This document shows, one piece after another, positions 17,503 to 28,183 of a DNA stretch of 64,000 nt. Source of the stretch: Moraxella oculi (GTDB lineage: Bacteria; Pseudomonadota; Gammaproteobacteria; Pseudomonadales; Moraxellaceae); NCBI RefSeq assembly GCF_023336735.1, contig NZ_JAMBAQ010000001.1, forward strand, positions 186,001 through 250,000. Reading direction: 5' to 3'. Position 1 is the first letter of the stretch, and each line of letters starts with the position of its first letter. The position numbers and the translations under genes are program-made. The notes beneath the pieces were generated by a model. It was given only the letters and a program-made list of their open reading frames with translations. It made no database searches and was not told the DNA's origin.

Positions 17503-19023
17503 CTACGCTTTGTGTCGCATATGTGGAAATAAAATCACATCACGAATGCTTGGTGCGTTGGCAAATAGCATGACGAGACGATCAATACCAATGCCTTCAC
17601 CAGCGGTTGGCGGCAAGCCATATTCCAATGCTTCGATAAAGTCGGCATCATAATGCATCGCCTCATCATCACCAGCATCTTTTTCGGCAACTTGCTGTCT
17701 AAATCGTTCGGCTTGATCGATGGGGTCGTTTAATTCTGAAAAACCGTTTGCCAATTCTCGTCCACCAATAAAGAATTCAAAACGGTCGGTAATGTGTGGG
17801 TTGTCATCATTACGGCGAGCCAATGGAGAGGTTTCGGCTGGGTACTCGGTGATAAAAGTTGGCTGGCGTAACTTTATTTCTACCGTCTCTTCAAACACGA
17901 TGGTTTGTAATTTACCCAAGCCAAACGATGGTTTAACTTCTTCTTTTAGCGTATTTTTGACGAAATCCGCCAAAAACTCACGGTCATTAATATTTTCCAA
18001 AGTCAGATTCGGATTGTATTTTAAAATGGCCTCGCTCATTGGAATTTTAGCAAATGGTGCTTTAAAGCTAAATGTTTCATCTCCATAAGGCACATCAGTC
18101 GTTCCCAAAATGTCGATTGCCAGTTTTTCAAGCATGTTTTCGGTCAGTTGCATCAAATCTTTATAATCAGCATACGCTTGATAAAACTCAATCATCGTAA
18201 ATTCAGGATTGTGTCGAGTAGAAACACCTTCATTTCTAAAGTTGCGGTTAATTTCAAAAACTCGTTCAAATCCACCAACAACCAAGCGTTTTAAATAAAG
18301 TTCAGGGGCAATACGCAGGTATAACTCCATGTCCAATGCGTTATGATGGGTTATGAATGGACGAGCAGACGCACCCCCTGGAATGATGTGCATCATTGGC
18401 GTTTCCACTTCCATAAAACGCTCATTCGCCAAATACTCACGAATGCCAGCAACCACTTTTGAGCGAATCTCAAAAGTTTTACGCGTGTCTTCATTCACCA
18501 TCAAATCCAAATAACGCTGGCGATATTTAACCTCTGTATCACTCAAGCCATGAAATTTATCAGGCAAAGGGCGCAGTGATTTGGTCAGTAATTCAAAACT
18601 TTCCAAATGAACATACAAATCGCCCTTGCCAGAACGACCAATATAACCACCACCTGCAACAATGTCGCCCAAATCTAAGGACTTGATGAGATCTAAAGTA
18701 TCGGCGTCCAGCCCTTTTCTATCCACATAAAGTTGAATGCGTCCAGTCATGTCCTGAATGACGATGAACGAACCACGATTGAGCATGACTCGCCCTGCGA
18801 CAAAAGCATGGACTTTCTCGCCATTTTCAATGGCTTGCTTGTCCATACCTTCAAATTGGGTTTGCAAATCTTGAGCATAATCCTTACGCTTAAAAGTATT
18901 TGGATAAGCGGTTTTGCCATGTGTTTTGGCTTTATTTTCCAGCTCTTTTAATTTGGCAAGTCGCCCTGCGATCAAATCGTTTTCGCTGATTTTATTTTCA
19001 GAGTTTTGGGGTTGGTTTGACAT
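17503..19023 (-). CDS. lysS: Lysine--tRNA ligase (class II)
   Basis: A 506-aa class II lysyl-tRNA synthetase. The N-terminal OB-fold anticodon-binding domain (about residues 60-165) is followed by the catalytic domain with motif 2 ([18 protein letters not shown]) and motif 3 near the C-terminus ([11 protein letters not shown]). The length matches E. coli LysS (505 aa). AAGG seven bases before the ATG supports the start. It is a single gene with its own terminator. Confidence 0.97.
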   Translation of the reverse strand: MSNQPQNSENKISENDLIAGRLAKLKELENKAKTHGKTAYPNTFKRKDYAQDLQTQFEGMDKQAIENGEKVHAFVAGRVMLNRGSFIVIQDMTGRIQLYVDRKGLDADTLDLIKSLDLGDIVAGGGYIGRSGKGDLYVHLESFELLTKSLRPLPDKFHGLSDTEVKYRQRYLDLMVNEDTRKTFEIRSKVVAGIREYLANERFMEVETPMMHIIPGGASARPFITHHNALDMELYLRIAPELYLKRLVVGGFERVFEINRNFRNEGVSTRHNPEFTMIEFYQAYADYKDLMQLTENMLEKLAIDILGTTDVPYGDETFSFKAPFAKIPMSEAILKYNPNLTLENINDREFLADFVKNTLKEEVKPSFGLGKLQTIVFEETVEIKLRQPTFITEYPAETSPLARRNDDNPHITDRFEFFIGGRELANGFSELNDPIDQAERFRQQVAEKDAGDDEAMHYDADFIEALEYGLPPTAGEGIGIDRLVMLFANAPSIRDVILFPHMRHKA

Positions 19024-19222
19024 AATGAGAACCTTAACTTTATATTAGAAAAAATATCATAAAATTCAGTAAGTTTGGGGCATGGGCTACGATACTACCT
19101 ATTTGATTGATTTTTATGCCACTTGTTCAATCAATGTTGTTTGACTACCATAGGTGTTGCTCATTCTGGGGTAATTTTTGTGTAATTAAGTTAAAAATAA
19201 TTACCCTTAAAACAAAACAATA

Positions 19223-20314
19223 TCATTCCCCACCAATACTTGCCATCAAATCTGCTTGATGCTCTCTTAATAAACCATCTAAAAGCTCACTCAAATCCCC
19301 CTCCATGATGGCATCTAGCTTATACAAGGTGAGATTGATGCGATGGTCGGTCATACGTCCTTGTGGAAAATTATAAGTACGAATGCGTTCCGAACGGTCG
19401 CCAGAACCCACCAAGTTGCGTCTCATATCACTCGCTTGGTCAATTTGGGCTTGGACCTTGGCTTGTTGAATTTTAGCGACAAGCATTTTCATCGCTTTGT
19501 CTTTGTTGGCGTGCTGTGAGCGTTCTTGTTGGCATTCAGCCACCACACCTGTTGGGATATGCGTGATTCGCACGGCAGAGTCAGTGGTATTGACATGCTG
19601 ACCACCTGCCCCACTTGAACGATAAGTGTCGATCCGTAGGTCGGCAGGGTTAATCTCAACCGTATCATCAATTTCTACTTCTGGCATGATGGCAACAGTG
19701 CATGCCGAGGTATGAACTCGTCCTTGAGATTCAGTCGCTGGGACTCGCTGGACACGATGAGCACCGCTTTCAAATTTTAAACGACCATAAACACCCACGC
19801 CTGACACACGGCTGATAATTTCCTTATATCCACCATGTTCGCCCTCATTGGCGGATAGCACTTCTACTTGCCAGCCTTGTGATTGTGCATATTTTTGATA
19901 CATGCGAAATAAATCACCGCTAAAAATGGCTGCTTCATCGCCACCTGTGCCTGCACGGATTTCCAAAAACGCCGTTGCCTTGTCATTCGGATCTTTTGGA
20001 AGCATGAGTACATTAAGCTTCTCATTCAAGGTGGCAATCCTAGCTTTTGCATCATCAACTTCATCTGCCGCCATCTCTTTCATTTCAGGGTCGGATAGCA
20101 GTTCATTGGCGGTATCAAGGTCGCTTTCAGCTTGCAACAGATCTCGCCAAGCGTCAGTAATTTCGCTTAACTCGCTATGTTCCATAGAAAGGGCGCGAAA
20201 TTTTTTGCCATCAGAAATGGTCTCAGGGTCTGATAGGAGTGCGGTAACCTCCTCAAAGCGGTCGGACATTTGATCTAAGCGAAGGCGTAGAGATTCTTTC
20301 ATTTTTTTATTCAA
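19223..20314 (-). CDS. prfA: Peptide chain release factor 1
   Basis: A 363-aa RF1 that ends translation at UAA and UAG. The GGQ motif needed for peptidyl-tRNA hydrolysis is present (SGAGGQHVN, near residue 235), as is the peptide-anticodon region typical of RF1 rather than RF2 around residues 185-190. The RF1 C-terminal segment [18 protein letters not shown] is intact. The length matches E. coli RF1 (360 aa). It is not followed by prmC, its usual partner in many gammaproteobacteria. Confidence 0.97.
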   Translation of the reverse strand: MNKKMKESLRLRLDQMSDRFEEVTALLSDPETISDGKKFRALSMEHSELSEITDAWRDLLQAESDLDTANELLSDPEMKEMAADEVDDAKARIATLNEKLNVLMLPKDPNDKATAFLEIRAGTGGDEAAIFSGDLFRMYQKYAQSQGWQVEVLSANEGEHGGYKEIISRVSGVGVYGRLKFESGAHRVQRVPATESQGRVHTSACTVAIMPEVEIDDTVEINPADLRIDTYRSSGAGGQHVNTTDSAVRITHIPTGVVAECQQERSQHANKDKAMKMLVAKIQQAKVQAQIDQASDMRRNLVGSGDRSERIRTYNFPQGRMTDHRINLTLYKLDAIMEGDLSELLDGLLREHQADLMASIGGE

Positions 20315-20370
20315 TGACTGTCTGTAAATCGGTTATTTTGCCATAAAATGATAAGTTTTGCATTAATTTT

Positions 20371-20379
20371 TGATATAAT
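20371..20379 (+). promoter_or_regulatory. Extended -10 promoter of the exonuclease gene
   Basis: TGA followed by the consensus TATAAT, 70 bases before the start codon. No convincing -35 lies at the right distance. Confidence 0.5.
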
Positions 20380-20449
20380 TAGGCATAAATTTTAGACCGC
20401 TGGTTTTGATTTTTTATCATTTTGACATTAAAAAACATCAGGAAAAATA

Positions 20450-21109
20450 ATGAAAGCAATCATCCTAGATACAGAGACAACAGGCTTGAGTGCGCCGCAT
20501 GCCACAGAGATTGCATGGATTGAGATTGAGACGAATTTTATGGCAACAGGATCGTCATTTAGTCAAAGATTCAATCCTTTAAAGCCCATTGAATCTGGTG
20601 CAAGTCGAGTTACTGGCATTCATGACAATGATGTCAAAGATGCTCCACCACATACGACTTTTAGACTGCCTAAGATTGATTATTTGATTGGTCATAACAT
20701 TCGTTATGATATGGGCGTGCTACAAAATGCAGGCGTGGATTTATCACGCATCAAACCAATTTGCACCTGTAATCTGGCAAGGAAATATTTTGGTGAATTG
20801 TCCAAATTTAGTCTTGGTGCATTATTGATACATTTTTATCCTGATGATCAATTCAATTACCAAAATAACGCACACGGAGCATACCATGATGTACTATTCA
20901 CCCATAAGGTACTGACTGCTCTTAATCAAAGGATTGGTGCTGCTGATTTTGAGGCATTGTTTTTAAGCTCTCTGCCCACAAAAATGCCTTTTGGCAAACA
21001 TAAGGGTAAAGCTTTCGATGCCATACCGGATCAATATAAGCAATGGTTATTAACCATAGACATTGATATGGCATTAAAAACTGCACTACTTCAATCAATG
21101 AGCATATGA
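20450..21109 (+). CDS. DnaQ-family 3'-5' exonuclease with C-terminal DUF3820 domain
   Basis: A 219-aa protein. Residues 1-170 form an RNase T/DnaQ-type exonuclease fold with ExoI ILDTETTGL (Asp/Glu metal ligands), ExoII HNIRYDMGVL and an ExoIII-like HGAYHDVLFT. The last 50 residues (KMPFGKHKGKAFDAIPDQYKQW region) are a DUF3820 domain, a short module often fused to such exonucleases. It resembles ExoX-type single-strand exonucleases. AGGA precedes the ATG. Its stop codon directly abuts the stop codon of convergent trmA, with no spacer. Confidence 0.85.
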   Translation: MKAIILDTETTGLSAPHATEIAWIEIETNFMATGSSFSQRFNPLKPIESGASRVTGIHDNDVKDAPPHTTFRLPKIDYLIGHNIRYDMGVLQNAGVDLSRIKPICTCNLARKYFGELSKFSLGALLIHFYPDDQFNYQNNAHGAYHDVLFTHKVLTALNQRIGAADFEALFLSSLPTKMPFGKHKGKAFDAIPDQYKQWLLTIDIDMALKTALLQSMSI

Positions 21110-22231
21110 TCACATACGCCGAGACAGCCAAACGCCACTTTCGATGTGATGCGTATAAGGAAATTGATCAAACAAGGCCATGCGTCTGATATCATGCGTT
21201 TGTGTTAGTGTAAGTAAATTGTCAAACAGCGTGTCAGGGTTGCAAGAAATATAAATGATGTTGTCAAAGTCTTGTAAAATTTTCAAAGTTTGGTCATCAA
21301 CACCTGCCCTAGGTGGATCAACAAAAACCGTATTGAACGCATAATCATTCATATCAATGCCTGCTTCCAGCAGTCGCCTGAACTCACGCACGCCTTTGTG
21401 TGCTTGACCAAAATCCTCAGCAGACAGCCTTGCAATATCAATGTTGCTGATGCCGTTATGTGTGATTGCCCACCTGGCAGCATTGACTGACGATTTTGAC
21501 AACTCGGTTGCCAATACTTTCTTAAAATATCCAGACAAAGGCAAAGTGAAATTGCCGTTACCACAATAAAGCTCTAACAAATCCTGTTTGTTAGCAATGC
21601 TATCAGCCACATCACAAGCAAAATTTAGCATGGCCTGACAAACTTGGGCATTTGGCTGGCTAAATCCCCCTTCAATTTGCTGATAATAAAATGTCTGCTT
21701 GCCACCTTGAACCTCCACCGTCATCTGCTCAATCACAAAATCATCAGAGATGACAATCTTTTGGCCACGGCTGCGACCGATGATTTTTATGCCTAAGCGA
21801 TCTGCCAAAGCCCCTGCCAAATCCTGCCATGTTTGATCCAGTTTTTTATGATAAATGAGTGAGACAAGCATGTCTCCTTTTAAGGTATTTAAAAAATGAA
21901 TTTCAAAAATTCGCTCCGATAGCACAGCATTCGCCTTTAATTCAGTCAAAAGCACGGACATCAATTCGTTAATCTGCCGAGTGGCGATTGGAAATTCATC
22001 AAGGCGAATCACGGTCTTTTTGCCTGCCTCATCACGCTCAAACATCGCATAAAACATGTCATCATCACTGTGCCAAATACGAAATTCAGCACGCATACGA
22101 AAATGGCTTATTGGTGATTGATGAATTTCAAGCATTGGTGGCTCAAAACAGGCAAATTGTTTTTGAATGCGTGCAACTTTATTTGCAAGCTGTGCTTGAT
22201 AAGTGTTGTCGTTCATGATGGGTGCGGTCAT
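21110..22231 (-). CDS. trmA: tRNA (uracil(54)-C5)-methyltransferase
   Basis: A 373-aa SAM-dependent enzyme that makes ribothymidine at position 54 of tRNA. SAM-binding motif I is [24 protein letters not shown] follows, and then the catalytic Cys in [10 protein letters not shown] near the C-terminus. The E. coli protein has 366 aa. The ATG at 22231 is chosen because the sequence then aligns with E. coli TrmA ([14 protein letters not shown]). In-frame starts at 22246 and 22216 are alternatives, and none has a good Shine-Dalgarno. Confidence 0.95.
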   Translation of the reverse strand: MTAPIMNDNTYQAQLANKVARIQKQFACFEPPMLEIHQSPISHFRMRAEFRIWHSDDDMFYAMFERDEAGKKTVIRLDEFPIATRQINELMSVLLTELKANAVLSERIFEIHFLNTLKGDMLVSLIYHKKLDQTWQDLAGALADRLGIKIIGRSRGQKIVISDDFVIEQMTVEVQGGKQTFYYQQIEGGFSQPNAQVCQAMLNFACDVADSIANKQDLLELYCGNGNFTLPLSGYFKKVLATELSKSSVNAARWAITHNGISNIDIARLSAEDFGQAHKGVREFRRLLEAGIDMNDYAFNTVFVDPPRAGVDDQTLKILQDFDNIIYISCNPDTLFDNLLTLTQTHDIRRMALFDQFPYTHHIESGVWLSRRM

Positions 22232-22416
22232 TTTTTTGTTTACCATAGATGATAAAAATCAACTCATCATGGTGAATAAGTTGATGGTTGATTGAATGTT
22301 AAGATGAGAGTTATTATAACAGATGGTTTATGTTTTATACGAGTGTTTTTTGGTTTTGTTCTATAACATGGATTATGTTAAATAATAAGTTCAAATCAGC
22401 TCCAAATGGAGATATA

Positions 22417-22454
22417 AAAATCCCCCTAAAAACTATTGTCCTTAGGGGGATTTT
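22417..22454. terminator. Terminator of the FabH-like gene (symmetrical)
   Basis: A 13-bp stem AAAATCCCCCTAA / TTAGGGGGATTTT with a 12-base loop and T-tails on both strands. Its main client is the minus-strand ketoacyl synthase gene. Confidence 0.88.
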
Positions 22455-22482
22455 GATGAGGCTGTCTTAAAATGATTGGTGG

Positions 22483-23628
22483 TCAAACTTTCTTGATGAT
22501 GACCGAACCGATGGAATACCCTGCCCCAAATGAGCAAATCACTCCCAAATCACCAACATTCACGCCCTCTTGATATTCATGAAAGGCAATCATTGGGCTG
22601 GCAGAACTGGTATTGCCATACTCAGCGATGGCAATTGGTGCGATGCTCTTATCCGCATCCTTGCCCATGACTGTACGCAAGATGAGATCTATCATATTGA
22701 TGTTGGCTTGGTGTAGCCATAGGCGTTTAACTTCATTGACGGGAATGTGATTTTCCGATAAATGTGTGCTGATGATTTCCGATACTTTCGGACAGACTTC
22801 TCGAAAAACCTTACGCCCTTCTTGTGAAAATAATTTATCCGTTACTGGCTCTTTGATATCAAAGTGCATGTCTTGACCAGATGCCAAGTACTCACTTCTG
22901 TCCATAAAGCCGTATTCATTTTTGATGTTGGTAGAAAATTGAGTGTATAACTTACAGTCTAAAATTTCATACCCTTTTGGCGTATCAAGTTCTTCGATGA
23001 TGGTTGCGGCTGCAATGTCGCCAAAAATGAAATGGCTGTCACGATTTCGCCAGTTGAGATGCGCAGAGGTAACCTCAACATTGATGACCGCCACACGCTT
23101 TGCCACGCCAGCTTTAATCATGCCAACCGCCTGTGCAATGCCAAAAGTCGCCGCACTACATGCCACATTGGTATCAAAGGCAAAGCCGCCCACCATGCCA
23201 ACAGCATGCTGAATTTCAATGGCAATCGCTGGATAGACACGCTGAAAATTTGAACAAGCACAAATGACGCCATCCAAATCCCCACCCTTCAATCCTGCAT
23301 TGTCAAGAGCTTGGTTAAGTGCATTCACCCCCATCTCTGCCATGATAGACAACTCTTCGCCAAGCTTTCTGGCTGGCACGACTGGCGCCATGATTTTTGG
23401 GTCCAAGATGCCTTTTTTATCAATGACATAACGAGACTTGATGCCTGATGCTTTCTCAATAAATTCCGCACTAGAGTGCTGCAATGCCATTTTTTCGCCT
23501 GCTTCAATAGCGGCTGCATTTTGAGTGTTATAGTCGTCCACATAAGTATTGAATGCCGCAACCAATTCTTCATTGGTGATTTTGTCTTTTGGCTTATGTA
23601 AGCCTGTGGCGGTAAGATAAATTGCCAT
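22483..23628 (-). CDS. Beta-ketoacyl-ACP synthase III-like enzyme
   Basis: A 381-aa thiolase-fold condensing enzyme of the FabH type. The Cys-His-Asn triad is visible: Cys in NVACSAATFG, His in LWLHQANINM and Asn in EYGNTSSASP. It is about 60 residues longer than housekeeping FabH (317 aa), mainly through an insertion near the N-terminus (residues 25-60). This form occurs in Acinetobacter and Pseudomonas relatives, where FabH-like enzymes can feed acyl-CoA into fatty-acid synthesis. The substrate here is inferred only. AAGGA precedes the ATG. It has its own promoter with an inverted repeat and a strong terminator. Confidence 0.88.
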   Translation of the reverse strand: MAIYLTATGLHKPKDKITNEELVAAFNTYVDDYNTQNAAAIEAGEKMALQHSSAEFIEKASGIKSRYVIDKKGILDPKIMAPVVPARKLGEELSIMAEMGVNALNQALDNAGLKGGDLDGVICACSNFQRVYPAIAIEIQHAVGMVGGFAFDTNVACSAATFGIAQAVGMIKAGVAKRVAVINVEVTSAHLNWRNRDSHFIFGDIAAATIIEELDTPKGYEILDCKLYTQFSTNIKNEYGFMDRSEYLASGQDMHFDIKEPVTDKLFSQEGRKVFREVCPKVSEIISTHLSENHIPVNEVKRLWLHQANINMIDLILRTVMGKDADKSIAPIAIAEYGNTSSASPMIAFHEYQEGVNVGDLGVICSFGAGYSIGSVIIKKV

Positions 23629-23671
23629 ATGTTTTCCTTACTCTTGGTTCTTGGTCAAAAAAGACTTCGTC

Positions 23672-23721
23672 AGTTTACCATAAAAATGTAAGCATTTGTA
23701 AAAAAATACAGTCGTTTACAA
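23672..23721 (-). promoter_or_regulatory. Promoter and inverted repeat upstream of the FabH-like gene
   Basis: On the minus strand an extended -10 (TGG-TAAACT, 23680-23672) lies 45 bases before the start, with TTTACA (23702-23697) as a possible -35 at 19 bp. The inverted repeat TTGTAAA-N12-TTTACAA (23696-23721) overlaps the -35 and could bind a dimeric repressor. Confidence 0.45.
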
Positions 23722-23860
23722 CTATCCAAGGTATCATCATGATGGGGGTCGCTTCATGATTGTCCTGACAAAATACTCATGTTGTCATGATGTCGCCTTT
23801 TCATAAAAAAGACTTTATGTCGCCCAAGCACCTATTTTTGGCGTATGCCATGAAACACAG

Positions 23861-26800
23861 TCACCTGGTATTTAAACTGACCCATAATTTTTCAAGGCGT
23901 TTGTCCGAAATGGCAAACTTTGTCTTCATTGGTTGGGAAAACAGATTGATGCGGTACTCTTCCACAGCCCAGCGGTAATCGGCAATTCGTCGATCATGCA
24001 CTCGATTTGCCAGTCGTTCCATATGTATGTCAAGCAAATACACACCATCAAGGTCAGCATCAAGGTTGTGTGTCAGGCGGTCAAGGCGTACATTAAGTGC
24101 CTGCAAATATCTGGGGTACTCTCGCCAATACACCACATCAGTACGATAAATAAAATCAGACAGGCTCAGATCATCCAGCTGATCTTCTACATCTTCAATG
24201 CTTTCACCAAAAATCTCACCATCTAACATCAATAGTTTGCCACGAGCCGTTTGCCAGCTGGTATAGATGTCTTTTAGTGTCTTTAACACCGTCTGCCCTG
24301 TCAATAAAAACCGTGCCAATAATTCATCGCAAGTTTGGGAAAATTCATGTTCATCAAGCGGCAAATGCTCACTTAACCAAAGGCTGGTGTCATCAACCAA
24401 CCCTCCAATATGCAGACGAGCTTGCTCACTACTACTATCCACAAAGTGTGGTGCGTGGTCATGCAGGCACGCCTGCAAAGTGGCATCTACAACGATTGAT
24501 TTTAGCTTGTCCAGATTTCCCAAGGGTGCAAAAGCCAGCTTGAATGCTTTATCAATCTGACCTGTTAATTGTTTTTGCTTAGCACCCAGCTTGGATTTGA
24601 TTAAAGTAAGTACACCATCTTTATGGGTGTTTAAAGCAGAATTGAGTTCGGTAAATTGAGCAATGGATACTGCCATGCCTGCTTGATCAGCTTTGAGTGC
24701 AGAGAATTCTTGCATGACCACGCCTGAGACATGTCTGGTGCGTACAAAATTAAAATGCTTAGGAAAGTCATGATGTAGCCCCTCTTGTACCGCGACTTGT
24801 TGATGAATGACGCTGCTATGGCGAGCTTTTAGGCGCATCAAATCACGACTTTTCTCAATCACCTGATTTTTTTCATCAACCACGCAGATGAGTGGACGCA
24901 AATAATTTTCTACTTTTGTTGGGTCAAAATCATTGGCATTGACACGGACACCAAGCCTAGACAGGTTTTGAGTAAGCTGGTCAAGCAATCCTACGCCACT
25001 CTTAACGCTTAGCTGATCAAAAATCTTATCAGCCGTATCAGGAATGGGCACAATCTGACGGCGAAGCTCCTTAGGCAATGTCTTTAATAATTGCAAAACC
25101 AATTCATATCGCCAGCCAGCAACGCCCCAAAGCAATGCCACTGCATCGACCTGTGATAATGCCTTGATTGGTACACGCACAGTAACACCATCGTCATCAG
25201 AACTGGGATCAAAAACATAGGTCAAAGGCAGTTTCAATCCGCCCATTTGCCAATATTCAGGAAATTCATGACTGGCATTAACCGATTCATTCAGCACATC
25301 GTCATCATTAAAAAACAAAAAGTTGGGGTTATCATTAACCCTATCATGATAAAACTCCTCAAATGCCTTACGACTGGCGATGCTTTTTGGAATTCTTTCA
25401 TGATAAAACTGATATAATCGTTCTTCATCAACAAGCAAATCTCGACGGCGAAGCTTGTCTTCAATACGCTCGACATCCTGAATCTTGGCGGTATTGTGTG
25501 CCAAAAACTTGGTAGGAATGCCATAATTACCGCCCACCAGTGCATCACGAATAAAAATCTCGTGGGCATGTTCAATATCCACAGGTTCATAATTGGTCAA
25601 TTCTTTGGCGACAACAACCAGCCCAAACAAACTGATTTGCATATACGCACGGACACGCCCTGATTTTTTTGACCAATGTGGCTCAAAATAATGGTATTTT
25701 AATAAATTGCCTGCCGCCGAGACGATCCACTCTGGCTCAATTTTGGCAACGCAACGCATATAAACCTGCGAGGTCTCTACCACCTCAAACGACATTAACC
25801 AATCCACACCTTTTTTGTGCAACACGCTACCAGGGAAAATGCGAGATTTTTGACTTCTTGCCATCAAATATTCGCCTGGCGTATCCGTCTTATGTGCCAC
25901 AAATGATAGCAAAGCAGTCAATAACGCCCTATGAATGTTGGCATAACGCACGGCATTTTCATCAACAAATCCTTGGCTTTTTATGGATTTTAAAACATTC
26001 AAGCTTAGTCCTTTGGGTTTTTTATTCACCTTAGCCTTACCCAAAGATAATCGCACACCCTTTTTTGTGTCAATTTTGACCGTGTCTTGATGCGACTGAC
26101 AAGCATCTTCTATGACATCGCCTTGAACAATCTTAAAGCCAAGCTCCGCCATCATGGTGGAGAGTTGCTCATGCGTTTTTTGCCATTCACGAATGCGAGT
26201 AAAGCTAAGATAATGTTTTTTAGCAAAATTTCTTCTTGCATTCGCACTTAGCATCTGATCATCATTGATTTGATGAACGCCAAATAAAGCTTGATACAAA
26301 TCAAGATAAAATAAAAAATCAGAATGCTCACGACGAAATAACGCATGCTTTTGATCAGCCTGCATTTGTTTGTCCGTGGGGCGTTCACGCACATCTTGGA
26401 CTGCCAACGCTGAGACGATGATTAACATGTCAGATAAGCAGTCAAAATGATCGCCTGCAATCAGCATTCTCGCCAGTCTTGGATCGATCGGCATTTTTGC
26501 CATCACTTCACCGATTTTGGTTAATGTGGCTGTTGGAGATTCATGTTTTTTGATTTGTGTCTTTGTCGGTGCGTCAGTGATTGCCCCAAGCTCTAATAAC
26601 AGCTTTTTACCGTCATTGACCAAACGCAAATCAGGCGGTGTGATAAAATCAAACGACGCCACATCACCTAGGTTTAGACGGGTCATCTGCAAAATGACAC
26701 TTGCCAAATTTGTCCGTAAAATCTCAGGTTCAGTAAATTCTGGACGAGAGTCAAAATCCTCTTGTGAGTACAAGCGAATACACACGCCATCACCGATACG

Positions 26801-28036
26801 ACCACATCGACCTTTTCGTTGATTGGCGGCTGCTTGACTGATTGCCTCAATGGGCAGTCTTTGAATTCTTGAGCGATAGTTGTAGCGACTGATGCGTGCA
26901 AAACCCAAATCAATCACATAGCGAATGTTTGGCACGGTTAAGGCAGTCTCGGCGACATTGGTTGCGATGATGATTCTTCTGCCCTTACCTGATGGCTGAA
27001 AGATGCGTTGCTGTTCGGCAAAACTTTGCCTTGCAAATAACGGCAATACCTCCGTATGGGCTGGTGCGTGCGTGGTCAGAATGTCTTGCAATTCACGAAT
27101 TTGAGCTTCTGTACTAGCAAAAACCAAGATGTCTGCTTGGTGCGGATGCCCTTTTTTGCTGGCATCATCAAAGCATTCAGATACTGCCGCTGTCAATGCT
27201 CGTGGCAAACTGTCCTCCACTTCACCAAAAGCATCGTCGTCATGGCTGGTGATGATCTGATCAGTCAAAGGGCGATAACGCACTTCTACAGGATAGCTAC
27301 GCCCCTCCACATTAAATACAGGGGCTGGCACACCCTTGATGGAAAAATAATTGGCAAAACGCTCCGTGTCCAATGTCGCTGATGTGATGATGATTTTTAA
27401 ATCTGGACGCTTGGGCAACAGGCTTTTTAGATAACCCAATATAAAGTCAATATTAAGACTTCGTTCATGTGCTTCATCAATGATGATGGTGTCATAACGG
27501 GTCAAAAACCTATCTCTACCCAATTCAGCAAGCAAAATGCCATCTGTCATCAGCTTGACAATACTGTGCTGACTGCCTTCTTCGGTAAATCGCACCTTAA
27601 AACTGACCAAACCGCCCAAAGACTCGCCCAACTCCTCACAGAGGCGATTTGCCACTGAGCGTGCCGCCAGCCTTCTTGGTTGTGTGTGTCCAATTTGCCC
27701 AGTCAATCCACGACCTGCCAACATGGCAAGTTTGGGCAACTGCGTGGTTTTACCAGAGCCTGTCTCGCCTGCCACGATGATGACTTGATGAGTCTTGATG
27801 GCCTGTATTAAAGTATCGGCCTCTTTGGTAACAGGCAGGTCAGGATTGAGCAGCTGGTACAGATTATTAGGTATGGATTGCTGTCGAGCGGCGACCGCTT
27901 GAACGGAACGAGCAAAGATTTCATCAAACTTGGCTTGTTTTTGTTGTTGCTGATGCCCTTGTGTGCGTTTAATTTCTTGGCGAAGTCGATTTAAATAATG
28001 GCGATCTTTGGCTAGGACGGATAAATTTTTCATCAT
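23861..28036 (-). CDS. hrpA: ATP-dependent RNA helicase HrpA
   Basis: A 1391-aa DEAH-box helicase, slightly longer than E. coli HrpA (1300 aa). Walker A GETGSGKTT is at residues 90-98 and the DEAH box (IIIDEAHERSL) at 187-190. The SAT motif (ITSATLD) and the C-terminal motif VI QRKGRCGRIGDG are also present. HA2/OB-fold domains and the long HrpA-specific DUF3418 C-terminal half follow. E. coli HrpA helps resolve stalled or collided ribosomes. The gene is monocistronic; 232 bp separate it from the downstream ketoacyl synthase gene. Confidence 0.96.
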   Translation of the reverse strand: MMKNLSVLAKDRHYLNRLRQEIKRTQGHQQQQKQAKFDEIFARSVQAVAARQQSIPNNLYQLLNPDLPVTKEADTLIQAIKTHQVIIVAGETGSGKTTQLPKLAMLAGRGLTGQIGHTQPRRLAARSVANRLCEELGESLGGLVSFKVRFTEEGSQHSIVKLMTDGILLAELGRDRFLTRYDTIIIDEAHERSLNIDFILGYLKSLLPKRPDLKIIITSATLDTERFANYFSIKGVPAPVFNVEGRSYPVEVRYRPLTDQIITSHDDDAFGEVEDSLPRALTAAVSECFDDASKKGHPHQADILVFASTEAQIRELQDILTTHAPAHTEVLPLFARQSFAEQQRIFQPSGKGRRIIIATNVAETALTVPNIRYVIDLGFARISRYNYRSRIQRLPIEAISQAAANQRKGRCGRIGDGVCIRLYSQEDFDSRPEFTEPEILRTNLASVILQMTRLNLGDVASFDFITPPDLRLVNDGKKLLLELGAITDAPTKTQIKKHESPTATLTKIGEVMAKMPIDPRLARMLIAGDHFDCLSDMLIIVSALAVQDVRERPTDKQMQADQKHALFRREHSDFLFYLDLYQALFGVHQINDDQMLSANARRNFAKKHYLSFTRIREWQKTHEQLSTMMAELGFKIVQGDVIEDACQSHQDTVKIDTKKGVRLSLGKAKVNKKPKGLSLNVLKSIKSQGFVDENAVRYANIHRALLTALLSFVAHKTDTPGEYLMARSQKSRIFPGSVLHKKGVDWLMSFEVVETSQVYMRCVAKIEPEWIVSAAGNLLKYHYFEPHWSKKSGRVRAYMQISLFGLVVVAKELTNYEPVDIEHAHEIFIRDALVGGNYGIPTKFLAHNTAKIQDVERIEDKLRRRDLLVDEERLYQFYHERIPKSIASRKAFEEFYHDRVNDNPNFLFFNDDDVLNESVNASHEFPEYWQMGGLKLPLTYVFDPSSDDDGVTVRVPIKALSQVDAVALLWGVAGWRYELVLQLLKTLPKELRRQIVPIPDTADKIFDQLSVKSGVGLLDQLTQNLSRLGVRVNANDFDPTKVENYLRPLICVVDEKNQVIEKSRDLMRLKARHSSVIHQQVAVQEGLHHDFPKHFNFVRTRHVSGVVMQEFSALKADQAGMAVSIAQFTELNSALNTHKDGVLTLIKSKLGAKQKQLTGQIDKAFKLAFAPLGNLDKLKSIVVDATLQACLHDHAPHFVDSSSEQARLHIGGLVDDTSLWLSEHLPLDEHEFSQTCDELLARFLLTGQTVLKTLKDIYTSWQTARGKLLMLDGEIFGESIEDVEDQLDDLSLSDFIYRTDVVYWREYPRYLQALNVRLDRLTHNLDADLDGVYLLDIHMERLANRVHDRRIADYRWAVEEYRINLFSQPMKTKFAISDKRLEKLWVSLNTR

Positions 28037-28183
28037 GGATTATGGATTCTTGCTTTATGGTTATCTATTACCGTAGTCTGTGGTGATCAATGAATTTAGT
28101 GTATTGTAATGCACTTTGGCAAGGTGTGCAAATATGTGCTAAAATCCCCAATTAAAATCACCCTCTAAGTTTTGACATTTTGT

